This document shows, one piece after another, positions 6,962 to 9,816 of a DNA stretch of 9,816 nt (its first letter is position 1; the number at the start of each line of letters is the position of its first letter). The stretch is from assembly GCA_030040415.1 (NCBI GenBank), contig JASHTT010000363.1:1-9816 (forward strand), in the 5' to 3' direction. The stretch comes from Streptosporangiaceae bacterium. Lineage in GTDB: Bacteria; Actinomycetota; Actinomycetes; Streptosporangiales; Streptosporangiaceae. The translations under genes and the position numbers were made by a program. The notes below the pieces were generated by a model. That model saw nothing but the letters and a program-made list of their open reading frames with translations. It had not been told where the DNA came from and ran no database searches.

Positions 6962-8284
6962 ATGCCTAGCCAGTTCGACCCGCCGTCAGGAACCCGCGAC
7001 TTCCTCGCCGCCGAGGTGGAATTGCGCGAGCACGTCTTCGGCCGGATCGGGTCCGTCTACTCGAGGTACGGGTTCGAGCCGCTCCAGACCCCGGCGTTCG
7101 AGCGGCTCGACGTGCTCCTCGGCAAGTATGGCGACGAGGGCGAGAAGCTTATCTTCAAGATCTTGCGGCGCGGTGAGCACGAGGCATCCGGCGAGGCGGA
7201 CCTTGCCCTCCGATACGACCTGACTGTCCCGCTCGCAAGGGTGGCCGCCGCGTACGGCAGCCAGTTGCCGACCCCCTACAAGCGGTACGCGATAGGTCAG
7301 GTCTGGCGCGCTGACCGCCCGGGCAAGGACCGTTACCGGGAGTTCGCGCAGTGCGACCTCGACACGCTCGGCTCGCCGTCGCTTCTCGCCGACGCTGAAA
7401 CGCTGTGCGCGCAGTACGACGCGCTGACCGAGGTCGGCCTGCCAGAGTTCAGTTTCCAGCTCAACTCGCGTCGGGTGCTGGCCGGTCTGCTCGTCGCGTA
7501 CGGCGTTCCAGAAGACCTTGGCGCGGGCGTACTGACGTCGCTGGACAAGCTGGACAAGCTGGCGCCCGCCGATGTCATTGCGGAGCTGGCAGGACGCGGC
7601 CTCGCGCCAGAGCAGGCCAGCGAGATCGTGACCGCGCTGACCGCGCCAGACTCGACCGATAGGCTTCGAACGGCGCTGGCCAAGACCGACGAGGGAACGG
7701 CCGGCCTGGACGAGGTCGACACCGTGCTGTCGTTTGTGGCGGCGCAGATACCGGGAGACCGGATAGCGTTCACGCCGAGGATGGTCCGTGGCCTCAGTTA
7801 CTACACCGGCCCGGTCTGGGAGATTCTCGCGGCGGGAGTGTCCGGCTCGATCGGCGGCGGCGGCCGCTACGACGGCCTCATCAGGCAGCTTGGCGGACCC
7901 GACGTGCCGGCCACGGGCGCGGCCCTCGGCATCGAGCGGATCGTGTCGCTGGTGTCCGGCAGCGACTCGCTCACGCGCAGCCGCATCGATGTCGCGGTCA
8001 CGGTGATGCGCGAAGACCTCGCGGTGCAGTCGTTTGAGCTGGCCGCCCGGGCGCGCGCCGCCGGACTGCGCGCGAGTGTGTACCTCGGCTCGTCGGGCAA
8101 GCTCGGCAGGCAGCTGAAGTGGGCAAGCGACAGCGGGGCGCGCTGGTGCGCGATCTACGGTGACCAGGAACTCGAGCAGGGCACGGTCACGGTTCGCGAC
8201 ATGGTCAGCGGCGAACAGACGCCGGTGCCGCTGGCGGAGTTCGGCAGCTACCTGGCGGACGCTGCTGCCCGGGGCGAGGCCTGA
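6962..8284 (+). CDS. hisS: Histidyl-tRNA synthetase, archaeal/eukaryotic-like branch
   Basis: Charges tRNA-His with histidine using ATP. The 440 residues carry a complete class II core: motif 1 (GFEPLQTPAFERLD, 37-50), LRYDLTVPLAR (83-93), motif 2 (VWRADRPGKDRYREFAQCDLD, centred on 114-134), the histidine-binding RGLSYYTG (276-283) and SIGGGGRYDGLI (296-307), and motif 3 (ALGIERIVSL, 321-330). The anticodon-binding domain is about 340-430. These complete motifs argue against the catalytically dead HisZ. The wording (LRYDLTVP, RYREF-QCD-D) is that of archaeal, eukaryotic and Bacteroidetes HisRS, unlike the common actinobacterial HisS (LRPEGT, RYRHFSQ). Ser279 stands where Asp is usual (RGLDYY). 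It is not beside relA/aspS, the usual actinobacterial place, so it may be a second copy. GGGAAGA 8 nt upstream supports the ATG. Confidence 0.93.
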   Translation: MPSQFDPPSGTRDFLAAEVELREHVFGRIGSVYSRYGFEPLQTPAFERLDVLLGKYGDEGEKLIFKILRRGEHEASGEADLALRYDLTVPLARVAAAYGSQLPTPYKRYAIGQVWRADRPGKDRYREFAQCDLDTLGSPSLLADAETLCAQYDALTEVGLPEFSFQLNSRRVLAGLLVAYGVPEDLGAGVLTSLDKLDKLAPADVIAELAGRGLAPEQASEIVTALTAPDSTDRLRTALAKTDEGTAGLDEVDTVLSFVAAQIPGDRIAFTPRMVRGLSYYTGPVWEILAAGVSGSIGGGGRYDGLIRQLGGPDVPATGAALGIERIVSLVSGSDSLTRSRIDVAVTVMREDLAVQSFELAARARAAGLRASVYLGSSGKLGRQLKWASDSGARWCAIYGDQELEQGTVTVRDMVSGEQTPVPLAEFGSYLADAAARGEA

Positions 8285-8289
8285 GCGGC

Positions 8290-8784
8290 GTGGCTGAGCC
8301 GAGCCGTCTGCAGGAGGAAGCCTGGCACGCGAGCCTGCCTGGCGTCGTGGTGTCGGCTGCCGCGCTGATCGGCGACGGCGCGGACCGCGTGCTGCTGGTC
8401 AAGCCCAACTACCGGAACCACTGGCACCTGCCCGGCGGCATCTGCGAGTTCGGCGAGGCGCCGCACGTAGCTTGTCGGCGGGAGGTTGGCGAGGAGCTGG
8501 GTCTCGAGGTGCCGGTCGGCGAGATGCTGGCCGTGGACTGGATCGGAGCAGAGTCCAGGTACGGGGAGGGCGCGCGGCCGCACATCCACTTCGTGTTCCA
8601 CGGCGGGACGCTGGCAGACACGAGCGGCATCGTGTTGCAGGCCGAGGAGCTCGACGACTGGCGGTTCGTGCCGGTCGGCCAGGTCGGCGAGTACCTGCCC
8701 GGCCGGGCCGTGCCGAGAGTAACCGCTGCCGTCGGTGCACGCCAGGACGGCTTCGCCCGATACGTGGCCGCGCCGCGCCGCTGA
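8290..8784 (+). CDS. NUDIX hydrolase
   Basis: A 164-residue Mg2+-dependent pyrophosphohydrolase acting on nucleoside-diphosphate-linked compounds; the exact substrate cannot be read from the sequence. The NUDIX box is perfect: Gly50-x5-Glu56-x7-Arg64-Glu65-Val66-x-Glu68-Glu69-x-Gly71-Leu72. It follows a typical beta-strand entry (VVVSAAALIGDGADRVLLVK, 19-38) and HWHLPGG (44-50). The GTG start comes 5 nt after the hisS stop, so both are almost certainly on one transcript; the ribosome binding site is poor (GGGGCGAGG 10 nt before) and translation may be coupled to hisS. An AGGAGG inside codons 8-10 has no start codon at useful distance. It converges on lipB with a 28-bp gap. Confidence 0.93.
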   Translation: MAEPSRLQEEAWHASLPGVVVSAAALIGDGADRVLLVKPNYRNHWHLPGGICEFGEAPHVACRREVGEELGLEVPVGEMLAVDWIGAESRYGEGARPHIHFVFHGGTLADTSGIVLQAEELDDWRFVPVGQVGEYLPGRAVPRVTAAVGARQDGFARYVAAPRR

Positions 8785-8804
8785 CCGGGTGTCGGCTACC
8801 CCGG
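8785..8804. terminator. Weak hairpin between the NUDIX gene and lipB
   Basis: CCGGGT (8785-8790) pairs with ACCCCGG (8798-8804) around a 7-nt loop, with one bulged base, followed by GTTGTT. It lies in the 28-bp gap between convergent genes and may act as a terminator, but the stem is short. Confidence 0.35.
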
Positions 8805-8812
8805 GTTGTTGA

Positions 8813-9526
8813 TCAGCTGGCAAGCGGTACAGCGGCGGCTGGCAGGTCCGGCGGCTGGCCGTCGATTGTGCGGACGGTCCTCGCACCAAACGCGCTTGCC
8901 AGCTGACGCTGCACGACGGGCAGCGCTTCGGCGACGCTGACGCGGTGGCGCGCCTGCACGGACAGCGACGTGACGCCCGCGTCGCGGATGCCGCACGGCA
9001 CGATCTTGTCGAACCAGGCAAGGTCGCAATCGCAGTTCAGCGCGAAGCCATGCATGGTGACGCCGCGGGCGACGCGTATCCCGATGGCGGCCACCTTGCG
9101 ATCGGGCTCGCCGGGCCGGGTCACCCAGACTCCGCTGCGGCCCTCGACGCGGCCCGCCTGGACACCAAGGTCCGCGCAGACGCCGATGAGTGCCTGCTCG
9201 ACGAGCCGCACGTAACCCACGACGTCGATCGGCTGGGGCAGAGCGACGATTGGGTAGCCGACGAGCTGCCCCGGTCCGTGCCAGGTGATCTTTCCGCCGC
9301 GGTCGGTCTCGATGACCGGGGCACCAGGATTGCCCACCGGCCGGTCCAGCGGGTCTGTCCGCTTGCCCGCGGTGTAGACCGCCTGGTGCTCAAGCAGCAG
9401 GCAGGTGTCACAGGTCTGCCCGGCGACACGCTGGCCATGGACTCGCCTCTGCAGGTCCCAGGCCCGCTCATAGTCCACGGCGTCGGCGCCGAAGCCAACG
9501 CGGGCGAACAGCAGTTCGTCATGCAC
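8813..9526 (-). CDS. lipB: Octanoyl-[acyl carrier protein]:protein N-octanoyltransferase
   Basis: Moves octanoate from acyl carrier protein to the lysine of lipoyl domains, the step before LipA. It is 237 residues, close to the ~230 of mycobacterial LipB. Family signatures: RGGKITWHGPGQLVGYPIV (76-94), the catalytic pair Lys144 (DRKVAAIGIRV) and Cys178 (KIVPCGIRDAGVTSL), and MHGFALNC (158-165). The GTG start gives MHDELLFARVGFG, a normal LipB N-terminus. There is no ribosome binding site; TAGGCT ends 6 nt upstream, so the message is probably leaderless, exactly as for lipA. It is divergent from the P450 gene and convergent with the NUDIX gene, so it stands alone as a single-gene unit. Confidence 0.96.
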   Translation of the reverse strand: MHDELLFARVGFGADAVDYERAWDLQRRVHGQRVAGQTCDTCLLLEHQAVYTAGKRTDPLDRPVGNPGAPVIETDRGGKITWHGPGQLVGYPIVALPQPIDVVGYVRLVEQALIGVCADLGVQAGRVEGRSGVWVTRPGEPDRKVAAIGIRVARGVTMHGFALNCDCDLAWFDKIVPCGIRDAGVTSLSVQARHRVSVAEALPVVQRQLASAFGARTVRTIDGQPPDLPAAAVPLAS

Positions 9527-9532
9527 AGGGCC

Positions 9533-9538
9533 AGCCTA
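9533..9538 (-). promoter_or_regulatory. -10 element for leaderless lipB (TAGGCT)
   Basis: On the minus strand TAGGCTGGCCCT leads straight into the lipB GTG. TAGGCT fits TANNNT with 6 nt to the start, the same hexamer, following GG and spacing as before lipA. No clear -35. Confidence 0.55.
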
Positions 9539-9581
9539 TCGTCCTGACGTGGCCGAACTCCTCGCATAGACGCGATATAGC

Positions 9582-9611
9582 TTGACGCAGGATCGCGATA
9601 GTACGTATGGT
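9582..9611 (+). promoter_or_regulatory. Housekeeping-type promoter for the P450 gene
   Basis: TTGACG (9582-9587), an 18-bp spacer and TATGGT (9606-9611) match the principal-sigma pattern TTGAC-n18-TANNNT. Transcription would start near 9618, giving a leader of about 47 nt with GAGGAG (9645-9650) and a G run (9656-9661) before the ATG. The spacer holds the palindrome ATCGCGAT (9592-9599), and CGCGATA recurs upstream at 9571-9577, so a regulator may bind here. Confidence 0.65.
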
Positions 9612-9664
9612 CGTGGCACCCGCCGCAGCTACTGCGAACGACCCGAGGAGTCACCGGGGGGCGC

Positions 9665-9816
9665 ATGGACCCGATCGAGATCTTGACGGCACTGGCATCT
9701 CCGGACGGCAGGGCCGATCCGTATCCCTATTACGCGGCCCTGCACGAACTGGGCGAGGCGGTCCCGCTGGGACCGGAGACCGTGATAGCCGTGGGCTACG
9801 ACGCGATCAACTCGGT
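9665..9816 (+). CDS. Cytochrome P450, N-terminal fragment
   Basis: The first 50 codons of a gene that runs off the window. The segment DGRADPYPYYAALHELG (14-30), then a short strand and VGYDAINSV (42-50), is the usual N-terminus of soluble bacterial P450s (cf. DPYPxYxxLRExGPV ... V.xYxxVxxVL). The heme-binding Cys loop, the oxygen-activating threonine and the ExxR motif lie outside, so subfamily and substrate cannot be judged. The ATG at 9665 follows a G run by 3 nt and GAGGAG by 14 nt. It has its own promoter and is divergent from lipB. Confidence 0.8.
   Translation, partial: MDPIEILTALASPDGRADPYPYYAALHELGEAVPLGPETVIAVGYDAINS

Noticed and set aside
6962..8284. HisZ, the ATP phosphoribosyltransferase regulatory subunit
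   Set aside because: HisZ lacks the full catalytic motifs and anticodon-binding domain; this protein has both, and no hisG is adjacent.

Overview
High-GC DNA with actinobacterial gene content and layout. The order glnA / RDD protein / DUF4191 protein / lipA matches the conserved actinobacterial block around mycobacterial glnA1, Rv2219A, Rv2219 and lipA. Several genes start with GTG, and several appear leaderless, with a TANNNT -10 element 6-8 nt before the start codon. Both traits are common in Actinobacteria. The species cannot be named from this window.

Layout. (1) 1-1100, minus: most of a type I glutamine synthetase (glnA), with its C-terminus outside the window. Upstream is a four-half-site GlnR box. 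(2) 1240-1689, plus: a small RDD membrane protein, convergent with (3) 1699-2409, minus: a DUF4191 two-helix membrane protein, which overlaps the end of (4) lipA (2403-3350, minus), lipoyl synthase. (5) 3537-4721, plus: a membrane-anchored HtrA/DegP-type serine protease with a PDZ domain, closed by a very long hairpin terminator (4730-4799). (6) 4812-5543, minus: a TetR-family repressor whose promoter is packed with GTAC repeats, divergent from (7) 5637-5903, plus: a small Arg/Trp-rich unknown protein. (8) 5900-6820, minus: an exported serine hydrolase of the class A beta-lactamase fold. (9) 6962-8284, plus: a histidyl-tRNA synthetase that reads like the archaeal/eukaryotic/Bacteroidetes branch rather than the usual actinobacterial HisS. 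(10) 8290-8784, plus: a NUDIX hydrolase, probably in one transcript with hisS. (11) 8813-9526, minus: lipB, octanoyltransferase. (12) 9665 to the end, plus: the N-terminus of a cytochrome P450 behind a good housekeeping-type promoter.

How the genes relate. LipB transfers octanoate from acyl carrier protein to lipoyl domains, and LipA inserts the two sulfurs; together they make protein-bound lipoate. In many Actinobacteria lipB and lipA are adjacent. Here six genes on about 5.5 kb lie between them, yet both keep the same -10 sequence (TAGGCTGG) at the same 6-nt distance from a GTG start. The genes in between have no obvious common function: envelope quality control (protease), a TetR regulator, an exported hydrolase, and tRNA charging with NUDIX clean-up. 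No CRISPR array, transposon, phage gene or RNA gene was seen, and no stretch over 300 bases lacks a gene. I see no clearly new multi-gene system. The most unusual items are the HisRS type and context, the tetR repeat array with its small divergent gene, and the matching lipA/lipB promoters.
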